This document shows, piece by piece, positions 1 through 6,810 of a stretch of DNA of 10,314 nt. A program made the translations under genes and the position numbers. The first letter of the stretch is position 1; the number at the start of each line of letters is the position of its first letter. Below the pieces are notes generated by a model that saw only the letters and a list, made by a program, of their open reading frames with translations, searched no databases and was not told the DNA's origin. The stretch is from an uncultured Gemmataceae bacterium (GTDB taxonomy: Bacteria > Planctomycetota > Planctomycetia > Gemmatales > Gemmataceae): assembly GCA_937922175.1 (NCBI GenBank), contig CAKZUU010000459.1, positions 1 through 10,314 on the forward strand, read 5' to 3'.

Positions 1-503
1 ACGGCCGAGACGGCGGATTCAGCGATCATCGGCTCTTTATCGGTGAGGATCTCCAACCCGCTGCTTCGCTGAGTTAATGCCGCACGGGCCAAGGCTGCGG
101 CCAAATATCGCCTCACTCCGGGAACGATCCGGTTCAGCGATTGCTGCAACAGCGCCCTGCCTTGGGCTCCCATTCGACCGGCGGCCTCGGCAGCGGCTTC
201 GGCCTCGGCCCCGCCGTGCTTCAAACGCTCTGCCAAGATCGGCAACGCCGCCTCCAAACGCAGTCGCCCCGTCGCTTGGATCGCTCGCAAACGGATCTCG
301 TCATCCGGATCGTCCAACAACGGGAGGATCGCGCGGACGACAGTTTTCTCTCTCAATCCCAACTCACTCAACACCGTCAACGCGGCCGATCGTACATCGC
401 TGGAACGTTGCGGTTCTAACAAGTCGATTAAACGATTCACTGCAATGGCCATGCGGCTATCGTAACAACTGCTCCCGTACCACGCCGCAAAAAAAGCGGC
501 CAT
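1..503 (-). CDS. HEAT-repeat protein, N-terminal part (3' end outside window)
   Basis: The minus-strand frame is open from position 503 to the left edge, giving at least 167 residues with no stop; the C-terminus lies outside the window. From about residue 18 the protein is a run of amphipathic helix pairs typical of HEAT or PBS-lyase-type repeats: a leucine/isoleucine-rich helix (NRLIDLLEP), then SSDVRSAALTVLSELG, then ILPLLDDPDDEIRLRAIQATG, where D-x-x-D/E-V/I-R is the classic HEAT turn. Alanine-rich helices follow. Such repeats are protein-binding scaffolds; no catalytic residues are visible and I cannot name a partner. The start is uncertain. ATG 503 is the furthest upstream before an in-frame TGA at 537-539; ATG 452 would remove 17 residues. 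Neither has a well-spaced Shine-Dalgarno sequence. No signal peptide is evident. The gene is divergent from the DUF4230-like gene. Confidence 0.8.
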   Translation of the reverse strand, partial: MAAFFAAWYGSSCYDSRMAIAVNRLIDLLEPQRSSDVRSAALTVLSELGLREKTVVRAILPLLDDPDDEIRLRAIQATGRLRLEAALPILAERLKHGGAEAEAAAEAAGRMGAQGRALLQQSLNRIVPGVRRYLAAALARAALTQRSSGLEILTDKEPMIAESAVSA

Positions 504-574
504 CTTCTCGATGGTTCGCCGACCTTCGCTTTCGGCTCATCGGGGTCATTCGACGTTGTCTTGACCTCCGTAGA

Positions 575-580
575 TACAAT
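575..580 (+). promoter_or_regulatory. possible -10 element TACAAT for the DUF4230-like gene
   Basis: TACAAT lies about 68 bases upstream of the ATG at 648, in the divergent gap between the HEAT-repeat gene and the DUF4230-like gene. The nearest -35-like hexamers (TTGTCT at 556, TTGACC at 561) are too close (13 and 8 bases) for a normal sigma-70 spacing, so this is a weak candidate based on one hexamer. Confidence 0.2.
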
Positions 581-633
581 GGGGCGGAATCGTGGACTCG
601 CTTTCGCGACGAATGGATCACCCAGAGCACGTC

Positions 634-640
634 AAGGAGG
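634..640 (+). promoter_or_regulatory. strong ribosome binding site AAGGAGG
   Basis: A perfect AAGGAGG lies 7 bases before the ATG at 648. It fixes the start of the DUF4230-like gene there rather than at the in-frame TTG at 561, and the resulting protein begins directly with a signal peptide. Confidence 0.8.
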
Positions 641-647
641 GCTTGCC

Positions 648-1328
648 ATGGTTCGTACATTTGCTGCCCTTGCTTGGGGGCTCGGTCTTGCCTCGCTGGT
701 TGCCGCCGACTCTCGCGTGTCCATCCCTATCCCCCTGAATATCGCCTCGCGGCCAACCGATCTGGCTTCCGCTCTGCCGTACATCAAGCTGATTCACGAC
801 GTGTTGGACCTGGCCACCACACGCGAGAATCCGGTCGTCAGCCGATCCCGACTGGCCCTCAGCGAAGCGTCGTCGGAGTGGGTTGTCCATCGGATCAAGG
901 CGAATGTTTGGGTGGAGAAGACGTCGAGTAACTATTTGGGGCAAATCGGAGTGCGCGTGTCGATCCCCTGCCGGGTGGAATTCAGCGTGGATATGTCGGC
1001 ATTGCGTCACGGGCCGATGTGGTATGATGCGGCTCGGAGGCAGCTCACGATCGAGTTGCCACCGGTGGTGATCCGCGAACCCGTCCCGATCTTGTCAGAG
1101 ATGAAGGTAGAAACGAGCTACCGCGGCCTTCGGGGCGTATTGCTCGACGCGGAGAAGACCCGCCGCTTGCAGGAAGAGTTGGTCCGTGAAGATTATATCC
1201 CCGCCGCCCGCGAAGCGGCCTGGGAGGTCTATCCCTTCGCCCAGCATCGCGCGAGAGAACAGATCCAAGCGTTGGTGCAGCGTCTGTTTCGTGAAGCGGG
1301 AAGCGACATCGAGGTCATCGTTCGCTGA
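648..1328 (+). CDS. exported DUF4230-like protein
   Basis: The predicted protein has 226 residues. The start at 648 is chosen because of the perfect upstream Shine-Dalgarno and because it opens with a signal peptide: MVR, a hydrophobic stretch to about residue 18, and a likely cleavage after VAA (20/21). The frame is open upstream to a TTG at 561, which would add 29 polar residues before the signal. The mature part has beta-rich segments (residues 78-118, including a V-x-I-P-C-x-V-E-F-S-V-D strand), then LTIELPPVVI (133-142), then a long charged helical C-terminus (165-215) ending in a short beta strand (IEVIV). The order of a 'VDxS' segment, an 'I-x-L-P-P' strand and a helical tail before a terminal strand resembles DUF4230, a family of unknown function; this is recalled, not searched. 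It is probably secreted or periplasmic. The stop is 14 bases from the stop of the convergent heme-protein gene. Confidence 0.8.
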   Translation: MVRTFAALAWGLGLASLVAADSRVSIPIPLNIASRPTDLASALPYIKLIHDVLDLATTRENPVVSRSRLALSEASSEWVVHRIKANVWVEKTSSNYLGQIGVRVSIPCRVEFSVDMSALRHGPMWYDAARRQLTIELPPVVIREPVPILSEMKVETSYRGLRGVLLDAEKTRRLQEELVREDYIPAAREAAWEVYPFAQHRAREQIQALVQRLFREAGSDIEVIVR

Positions 1329-1342
1329 GCCCGATCTTGCCG

Positions 1343-4291
1343 TCACGGCTCACGAGCGTTTCGCAGGTAGCGAAGCAGGTCGGCGACATCTTGGGGCTTC
1401 AATTGTTCCTCCAACCCCTGCGGCATCAACGATTGATTGGTATCGATGATGTTCTCGATTTGCGAGCGCAGAATGGTGTCTTCGACTCCTTCGGCCCGAC
1501 GCAAGGTCACACTCGTCGCCGATTCCGAGGAGATCATTCCCGATAATTGTCGTCCCGACGTCGTCTCGATCACATAGTTGGCGAAGCGTCGATCCAACTC
1601 ACGATTGGGGTCGAAGATTGCCACCAGCAATTGTTCCGGCGTCTTGTCGCCCAGGGCGGACTTCAAGTCGGGCCCGACTTCATGACCGACATCATTCAAG
1701 CGGTGGCAGGCAGCGCAAACTCGAGCGAACACCGCCTTACCGCGTTCTCCATCTCCGACAAGTTCCAGGGCCGAGCGATATCGGTCGATCACGGCTTGGC
1801 GGTTGGTGTCGATGGCCCCGGTTAAGAGCTTCTCCGCGCGCCGCCGGAGCGCGGCATCACCAAGCCCCCGCAACTGACTGACCCGAGAGGCATCGAGGTG
1901 TTGCGGTAAGATCGTCTTCCGCTCCAAAGCCTCGATCAATCGACCAAGTCGCTCCGGCCGGGCGAACAACGATTCTTGAATTTCGCGACGAGCCTGGGGG
2001 CCGGCCGACGGCCAAGCTTGTAACAACAGGTCACTCACTTCCTTTTCCTGCCGACCAGCCAAGGCACGGATCGCGAACATCTGCAAGCTAATGGGTTGCC
2101 GCGGCTCGAGGATCGGTTTCAGCGATGACACCGCGACATCCCACGGCCCGAAACCAACCAGAAGAACCGCCTCTTGTCGGTCGGCCAGTGAGGCACTCTC
2201 ATCCAGGGCGATTTGACTCGCTTTCTCGAAAATCGGTCGCAAACGGTCCCGGGCAACTCGCAAGGCCAAGGGCGGATCGGTCATGATCTGCGACAAGGGG
2301 CGTCGTGAGTTCAACAAACCCTCGCCGATAAAACGCAGGGCCGGCGACGATCGCTGTCCAATCTTGATCAGCAGTTCCGCTAATTGGGCATCATCCGCGG
2401 TGACGGCGATCTGACCGGCCAGACGAGCGATGATAGGACGAACCGAATCGGTGACCTCGCCCTCGATGAGTTTTTCCAGTAAAGGAGCGGCGTGGTGATG
2501 CGCCGAACTCAAGATTGCTGCACGGATCCATTCATTGCCGCCGTCGCGTTGGGCGATTCGTGCCAGAGCCGAGGTCGCCTCCGTGGAGATACTCTCGCCC
2601 AAGGAAAACGCCGCCTGAAGTCGGACACGGGCAGACTCGTGATCGGCGCAAGCCACCGCCGCCTTGTACACCTCAGGATTCTTCAGGCGACTTTCTGCCA
2701 ATCGTAATGCCTGACATCGCACCATGTCGGAGGGGTCCGCCAAGGCACGGACGACATCTTCATCGTCGAGCGCCGCGATACCCTCCAGGGTCCACAGGGC
2801 ATGCATTCGGCCGACGTCGCGCTTCGATTCGCGGCTCATTCGACGCAGCGCTTCTGCCGCGGAAAGATCCTTTCGCTCGATGAGAACCCGCTGGGCATTC
2901 AGCCTCCACCAGATATTTGCGTGCTCCAGCATCGTGACCAGATCCTGAGAGGAGGCATGGCTCAACTGGGGATGAATCGGCCGGAAGTCGTCTTGGGGCA
3001 CGACGCGCCAGACTCGGCCCCGCCCCTGTGATTCGAGGGGAAGTTGCGCCTTGATATCGTCCGGCAGAGAACGAGGCGTTTCGATCACGGGACGGTAGAA
3101 ATCACAGACGTACAAAGCTCCGTCGGGGCCAACACTCAAATGAACGGGCCGAAAACAATTGTCGGTCGAAGCGAGGAACTCTTGCTTATCATCGACCCGA
3201 CGCGCTCGGAAGATTGGCCCGTTCGTCTCGAGGGCATCGCGGAAGACGAGGTTGTTGGCAGGTTCGCAGATGAACACGTTACCGCGATACTGAGGGGGAA
3301 AACGGTCAGCCTCGTACACGCACGGGCTGCAAGCCGAAGTGACATATCCGCCGGGGACCAACTCGGTCTTGGCGAAACGAGCCGCCTCAGGACCGCTGGC
3401 CCGCCGACTCGTCCTCTCCACTCGCCACGCCTCGAACGGACTGATCCGGTGGAGGGCACACGCTGCACCATGCACAGGTATGTTGGTCCACGGCGTCGGC
3501 GCAGCTTGAAGAGGGTTCCGGCGCAAATAATGATCCGGCAGGATGACCTGTTTGAGATGTTCGCTGTTGGTGTTCAAGAAGAAATCCTGATTCGCATTGA
3601 CCGTCAGACCGTACTGTCCGCCCCCCGAAGCCGGTTCCAAACTGCCCGGGATCGACGGTTTGAACCGCACATTGCGTGCCCCGAGCAGCACTACCGGAGC
3701 GTCGGGCTTCTCCTTGCTGCGGATGGCCCCGGCGCTGACGCCGTTACAAACATAAACCCAATTATCAATTCCCCATAGAGGCGAATTGAGTAGCTGTTGG
3801 ATGTTGTCGATTCCGAATCCTGTGTACAACACTCGTCGGGAGTCGGCCCGCCCGTCGCCGTCGATGTCCCGCAATTCGAGAATGTCGGGGGCCACCGCCG
3901 CCAACAGGCTGCCTTTCCAGGGCAACACACCCATGGGGAACCGCAAGCCGTCGGCAAAAACCGAGGCCTTTTCGTAATAGCCGTCCCCGTCTTCATCCTG
4001 CAAGAGCTTAATCCGACCGTTGGTGATCGACCCGGTTCCCGAGCCGGCGTTCGGATACCCTGGCATCTCGCACACGAATAAGCGTCCGTCTTGATCGAAG
4101 GTCAACGACACCGGATCAACGACCTGCGGTTCGCAAGCGACTAATTCGACACGAAAGCCGGGGTGAAGCCGAAACGTCGATTTCTCGTCTTGCGGCGAGA
4201 GTAACTTGGGGACCTGGAGTCTCGGTTTGTCGGCGGGAAATGTCAACGGGATCAGCAACAAGGCCACGAATATGGCTGCGGCGTGTCGCAT
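1343..4291 (-). CDS. PVC-type heme-binding protein: dehydrogenase-like beta-propeller, HEAT-like repeats and cytochrome c
   Basis: The predicted protein has 982 residues and appears exported: MRHAAAIFVALLLIPLTFPA is a typical signal peptide. Residues about 30-450 form a membrane-bound-dehydrogenase-type beta-propeller as found in planctomycetes and verrucomicrobia. It has FRVELVACEPQVVDPVSLTFDQDGRLFVCEM-type strands, two DxDGDG calcium-binding-like loops (99-104 and 142-147), and the late family motif RPVHLSVGPDGALYVCDFYR. Residues about 450-800 are helical with HEAT-like repeats. The C-terminal domain (about 840-982) is cytochrome c with heme-attachment motif CAACH at 859-863 and a probable axial Met at 956 (SLMPQG). 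Such proteins are thought to oxidise sugars or alcohols in the periplasm and pass electrons to the heme; the substrate is unknown. No alternative start exists upstream, and the Shine-Dalgarno is weak. It is divergent from the ATP-grasp gene. Confidence 0.93.
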   Translation of the reverse strand: MRHAAAIFVALLLIPLTFPADKPRLQVPKLLSPQDEKSTFRLHPGFRVELVACEPQVVDPVSLTFDQDGRLFVCEMPGYPNAGSGTGSITNGRIKLLQDEDGDGYYEKASVFADGLRFPMGVLPWKGSLLAAVAPDILELRDIDGDGRADSRRVLYTGFGIDNIQQLLNSPLWGIDNWVYVCNGVSAGAIRSKEKPDAPVVLLGARNVRFKPSIPGSLEPASGGGQYGLTVNANQDFFLNTNSEHLKQVILPDHYLRRNPLQAAPTPWTNIPVHGAACALHRISPFEAWRVERTSRRASGPEAARFAKTELVPGGYVTSACSPCVYEADRFPPQYRGNVFICEPANNLVFRDALETNGPIFRARRVDDKQEFLASTDNCFRPVHLSVGPDGALYVCDFYRPVIETPRSLPDDIKAQLPLESQGRGRVWRVVPQDDFRPIHPQLSHASSQDLVTMLEHANIWWRLNAQRVLIERKDLSAAEALRRMSRESKRDVGRMHALWTLEGIAALDDEDVVRALADPSDMVRCQALRLAESRLKNPEVYKAAVACADHESARVRLQAAFSLGESISTEATSALARIAQRDGGNEWIRAAILSSAHHHAAPLLEKLIEGEVTDSVRPIIARLAGQIAVTADDAQLAELLIKIGQRSSPALRFIGEGLLNSRRPLSQIMTDPPLALRVARDRLRPIFEKASQIALDESASLADRQEAVLLVGFGPWDVAVSSLKPILEPRQPISLQMFAIRALAGRQEKEVSDLLLQAWPSAGPQARREIQESLFARPERLGRLIEALERKTILPQHLDASRVSQLRGLGDAALRRRAEKLLTGAIDTNRQAVIDRYRSALELVGDGERGKAVFARVCAACHRLNDVGHEVGPDLKSALGDKTPEQLLVAIFDPNRELDRRFANYVIETTSGRQLSGMISSESATSVTLRRAEGVEDTILRSQIENIIDTNQSLMPQGLEEQLKPQDVADLLRYLRNAREP

Positions 4292-4402
4292 AAGTCATTC
4301 CATCGAAGGTCATCCACCGTCAGAAGGTGTTGCGGCGGGATCGTCCGACGCTTGGGCACGCTGGTCGGTGTCGCTCGATCCAAGTGTCGGCGTGTGGGTG
4401 AC

Positions 4403-4408
4403 GATAAT
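4403..4408 (+). promoter_or_regulatory. possible -10 element GATAAT just upstream of the ATP-grasp gene
   Basis: GATAAT ends 11 bases before the ATG at 4420, in the 128-bp divergent gap. If real, transcription would begin about 5 bases before the ATG, giving a nearly leaderless mRNA. That would fit the absence of any Shine-Dalgarno there. No convincing -35 hexamer is visible. Confidence 0.2.
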
Positions 4409-4419
4409 GTATCAGTGGC

Positions 4420-5562
4420 ATGCCCGATGATCCAGCGATTCTCTTGGTCGGCGCCAGTGTCCGAGCGGCCGCATTTTCGGTGCGGCGGGCCGGATTCGTG
4501 CCTCATGGCTACGATCTTTTTGCCGACCGCGACTTGCAGCGATGTTGCCCGGTGACACCGATACCCCGCACCGATTATCCGCATAGTTTGGTAACGTTAT
4601 TCAAAAACGCTCCCGATGTTCCGTGGATGTACACCGGGGGATTGGAGAATCATCCCCAGATCATTCGTGAGTTGGCCGCACGCCGGCCATTGTGGGGCTG
4701 CTCTGCCAGGAGTCTGCGCCGGGTGCGATCGCCGGAATGGTTGGCTGAGAATCTTCGCCGGCGAGGTCTAAACTATCCCGAAGTTCGCTTCGCACCTCCG
4801 CCGCCTGACGATCCAGGGCGATGGTTGGTGAAGCCCCGTTGTGGCGCGGGGGGCACGGGAATCATGGCCTGGCCGTCATCGTGTCGTCCAAAGCAGAATA
4901 CCGGCTATTTCCAAGCATTTATCGCGGGGCAGTCCTACGCAGCGATATTTATCGGCCAAGGTGCCTCCGCTCGCCTCATCGGCGTGACGGAACAGTTGGT
5001 GGGCCAGTCGTGGCTTCGAGCCAAGCCGTTCGCATATTGCGGGAGCATCGGCCCGATCGAACTGACAATCGAGCAGCGAGTTGACATTGAGCGCATGGGA
5101 CAAGCCTTGGTCGAAGCAGCTGGGCTGAGGGGGATTTTCGGCGTTGATCTCATCGACCACGACGGCCGACATTTCCTTATCGAAGTGAATCCGCGCTACA
5201 CAGCATCGGTCGAGGTTCTGGAATACTCGATGGGGACCAGCGTTTTTCGTCATCACGCGGCGGCCTTCGACTCGAGACTCATGCCGGGGGCAGGCGAGGC
5301 AAAACCCCGAACATGGGCGGGCAAAGCCATTCTCTTCGCTTCGGAGCCGATCATCTTTCCCCAGGAGGGCCCCTGGGAGGAGGATCTCGGCGTAGGAATC
5401 AAGACGATGCCGCGATTCGCGGATGTGCCGGTGGCGAACAGTCTCATCGAGCGAGGCGCTCCGATCCTGACCGTATTTGGCGAAGGCCCGAATCGTGACG
5501 CGGTTCTTCGACGACTGGAGGAGTTGGCCGACGAATGCTACCGCTATCTCGGCCGGGCCTAG
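4420..5562 (+). CDS. ATP-grasp ligase-like protein
   Basis: The predicted protein has 380 residues and is probably cytosolic, with no signal peptide. The N-terminal domain starts with a Rossmann-like strand-loop (AILLVGASVRAAAFSVRRAG, residues 6-25) and contains YTGGLENHP (71-79). The ATP-grasp fold follows: WLVKPRCGAGGTGI (135-148) supplies the ATP-binding lysine and glycine-rich loop; FQAFIAGQSYAAIFI (164-178) is the hinge strand; GVDLI (241-245) and LIEVNPRYTAS (253-263) carry the metal-binding Glu and Asn. ATP-grasp enzymes join a carboxylate to an amine or thiol through an acyl phosphate. The closest resemblance I recall is the ATP-grasp protein (Orf17 type) found with tetrahydromethanopterin-linked C1 genes in methylotrophs and planctomycetes, but no such gene lies nearby, so the substrate is uncertain. 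An in-frame TAA at 4405 leaves ATG 4420 as the only good start. It has no Shine-Dalgarno. Confidence 0.88.
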   Translation: MPDDPAILLVGASVRAAAFSVRRAGFVPHGYDLFADRDLQRCCPVTPIPRTDYPHSLVTLFKNAPDVPWMYTGGLENHPQIIRELAARRPLWGCSARSLRRVRSPEWLAENLRRRGLNYPEVRFAPPPPDDPGRWLVKPRCGAGGTGIMAWPSSCRPKQNTGYFQAFIAGQSYAAIFIGQGASARLIGVTEQLVGQSWLRAKPFAYCGSIGPIELTIEQRVDIERMGQALVEAAGLRGIFGVDLIDHDGRHFLIEVNPRYTASVEVLEYSMGTSVFRHHAAAFDSRLMPGAGEAKPRTWAGKAILFASEPIIFPQEGPWEEDLGVGIKTMPRFADVPVANSLIERGAPILTVFGEGPNRDAVLRRLEELADECYRYLGRA

Positions 5563-5563
5563 G

Positions 5564-5583
5564 TCGCTGCGGGGCCGCGGCGA
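5564..5583. terminator. GC-rich hairpin between convergent ATP-grasp and trxB genes
   Basis: Nearly the whole 30-bp gap between the two stop codons (5562 and 5593) is an inverted repeat: TCGCTGCGG, two G, then CCGCGGCGA. As RNA this gives an 8-bp stem with one G-U pair and a GGGC tetraloop. It has no T-run on either side, so it would be a non-canonical terminator or 3'-end stabiliser serving both genes. Confidence 0.5.
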
Positions 5584-5592
5584 GAGCGGGCG

Positions 5593-6642
5593 TCAGTGTT
5601 CTCCACGCGAAGCGAGCCAACGTTCGGCATCCAGCGCCGCCATGCAACCGGTGCCCGCTGCCGTGATCGCCTGGCGGTAGTAATCGTCGGCGACGTCACC
5701 AGCAGCGAAGACCCCCTCCACGCTGGTGTAGGTGCGAGCCGGTGTGGTCCACTTGATGTAGCCCTTCGCGGTCAGTTCCAACTGCCCTTCGAGGAAGGAG
5801 GTGTTCGGTGTGTGGCCGATGGCGAGGAAAACCCCGCTGACCTCGATTTCCTCGTGTTGGTCGTCCACGGTGCTTTTCAGCCGGGCACCCGTCACGCCCT
5901 TCTCGTCATTGCCCAGCACCTCTTCGAGGGTGCGATTCCATTTGACGGTGATTTTGGAATTGGCGAAGAGGCGGTCCTGCATGATCTTGCTGGCGCGAAG
6001 CGAGTCACGACGATGGACGAGATAAACTCGGCTGGCGAATTTGCTGAGGTAGGTCGCCTCTTCAACAGCCGAATCGCCCCCGCCGACGACGATCAACGGC
6101 CGGTCGCGAAAGCGGGGCAGAGCGCCGTCACAGACGGCACAGGCGGAGACGCCTCGATTCTTGAATCGATCTTCCGACGGTAGGCCGAGATAATTGGCTC
6201 GAGCGCCCGTTGCCACAATGACCGCTTTGGCCTGCACCAGCTCGCCGGAGAGAGCAAACAACTTGAACGGGTGAGTTTTGAAATCAACGCGGACGATATC
6301 GTCGGTCACAACGCGGGCGCCGAAATTGACGGCTTGCTGCCGCATCAGTTCCATCAATTCGGGGCCGCTGATACCGTGACCGGTGTGCGGGGCCATATAC
6401 GCACGTTTGTCCGCGGGCAAAGCGCTGTCGAGATACTGAAGGAGGTTGCCGGCTGGGAATCCCGGGTAATTTTCGACCTCGGTGGTGAGGTTAAGCTGTC
6501 CCAGGGGCAGGGTTCCCTTTTCCTGATTTTCGGCTGTGACGGCCCCCTCGAAGATGAGAGGGCGAAGGTTGGCTCGAGCTGTGTAAATGGCCGCAGTCCA
6601 ACCGGCTGGTCCCGAACCAATGATCACAACGTTTTCCGACAT
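5593..6642 (-). CDS. trxB: thioredoxin reductase (thioredoxin-disulfide reductase)
   Basis: This cytosolic flavoenzyme transfers electrons from NADPH through FAD to thioredoxin. With the ATG at 6642 it has 349 residues. That start is preferred over the in-frame GTG at 6648 because AGAGG lies 9 bases upstream of the ATG but only 3 from the GTG. Visible motifs: GSGPAG for FAD (residues 9-14); redox-active CAVCDG (cysteines 168 and 171); VGGGDSAVEEA for NADPH (about 186-196) with HRRDSLR downstream (about 210-216) for the 2'-phosphate; and the C-terminal FAD motif GVFAAGDV with YRQAITAAGTGCMAALDAE. It is longer than typical bacterial enzymes (about 310-320) because of two insertions in the first FAD-binding part, at about residues 34-47 and 64-89. 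All catalytic motifs are intact. It is divergent from argA. Confidence 0.96.
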   Translation of the reverse strand: MSENVVIIGSGPAGWTAAIYTARANLRPLIFEGAVTAENQEKGTLPLGQLNLTTEVENYPGFPAGNLLQYLDSALPADKRAYMAPHTGHGISGPELMELMRQQAVNFGARVVTDDIVRVDFKTHPFKLFALSGELVQAKAVIVATGARANYLGLPSEDRFKNRGVSACAVCDGALPRFRDRPLIVVGGGDSAVEEATYLSKFASRVYLVHRRDSLRASKIMQDRLFANSKITVKWNRTLEEVLGNDEKGVTGARLKSTVDDQHEEIEVSGVFLAIGHTPNTSFLEGQLELTAKGYIKWTTPARTYTSVEGVFAAGDVADDYYRQAITAAGTGCMAALDAERWLASRGEH

Positions 6643-6651
6643 TGACACGAA

Positions 6652-6656
6652 CCTCT
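6652..6656 (-). promoter_or_regulatory. ribosome binding site AGAGG deciding the trxB start
   Basis: AGAGG on the minus strand is 9 bases from the ATG at 6642 and only 3 bases from the in-frame GTG at 6648, favouring the ATG. Confidence 0.5.
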
Positions 6657-6709
6657 GGAGCAGGCCCCCGACTCTTGGGGAACGAGACGACCTTTCGGGT
6701 GAATATTCG

Positions 6710-6738
6710 GGGAGCGCGAGAATCTCTCAGCCGCTCCC
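6710..6738. repeat. inverted repeat in the trxB-argA divergent region
   Basis: GGGAGCG (6710-6716) and CGCTCCC (6732-6738) are perfect 7-base inverted arms around a 15-base spacer that itself holds GAGA-A-TCTC. It lies about 72 bases upstream of argA. It could be an operator or an RNA hairpin in the argA leader; the role is inferred from position only. Confidence 0.45.
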
Positions 6739-6750
6739 TGGGTCAATGTG

Positions 6751-6756
6751 TATAGT
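6751..6756 (+). promoter_or_regulatory. possible -10 element TATAGT for argA
   Basis: TATAGT follows TG (GTGTATAGT), resembling an extended -10 element, 54 bases before the argA ATG. No good -35 hexamer is visible upstream, where the inverted repeat ending at 6738 lies. If used, that repeat would sit at the -35 region and could act as an operator. Confidence 0.25.
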
Positions 6757-6810
6757 GCAAGATACAGGGCCGATGGACACCCCTGAGCGCTTCAGCCGTA
6801 TGCCGGAGCC

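Noticed and set aside
561..647. N-terminal extension of the DUF4230-like gene from TTG 561
   Set aside because: The perfect AAGGAGG before ATG 648 and the signal peptide starting there make the shorter form far more likely.
77..931. 284-residue plus-strand open frame
   Set aside because: It overlaps the HEAT-repeat gene antisense and the DUF4230-like gene in another frame. The product is Arg/Pro/Ser-rich with no recognisable motif.
3331..3342. ACSPCV in the heme-binding protein as a second heme site
   Set aside because: The CxxC is not followed by His, so it is not a heme attachment motif. It falls in a conserved propeller segment.
3044..3778. 244-residue plus-strand open frame
   Set aside because: It is antisense to the heme-binding protein, whose propeller motifs prove the minus strand is coding here.
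6701..6708. GAATATTC palindrome as an ARG box (ArgR site)
   Set aside because: The known ARG box has TGAAT and ATTCA separated by several bases. Here the halves overlap, and the site is closer to the middle of the gap than to argA. It is a short chance palindrome.
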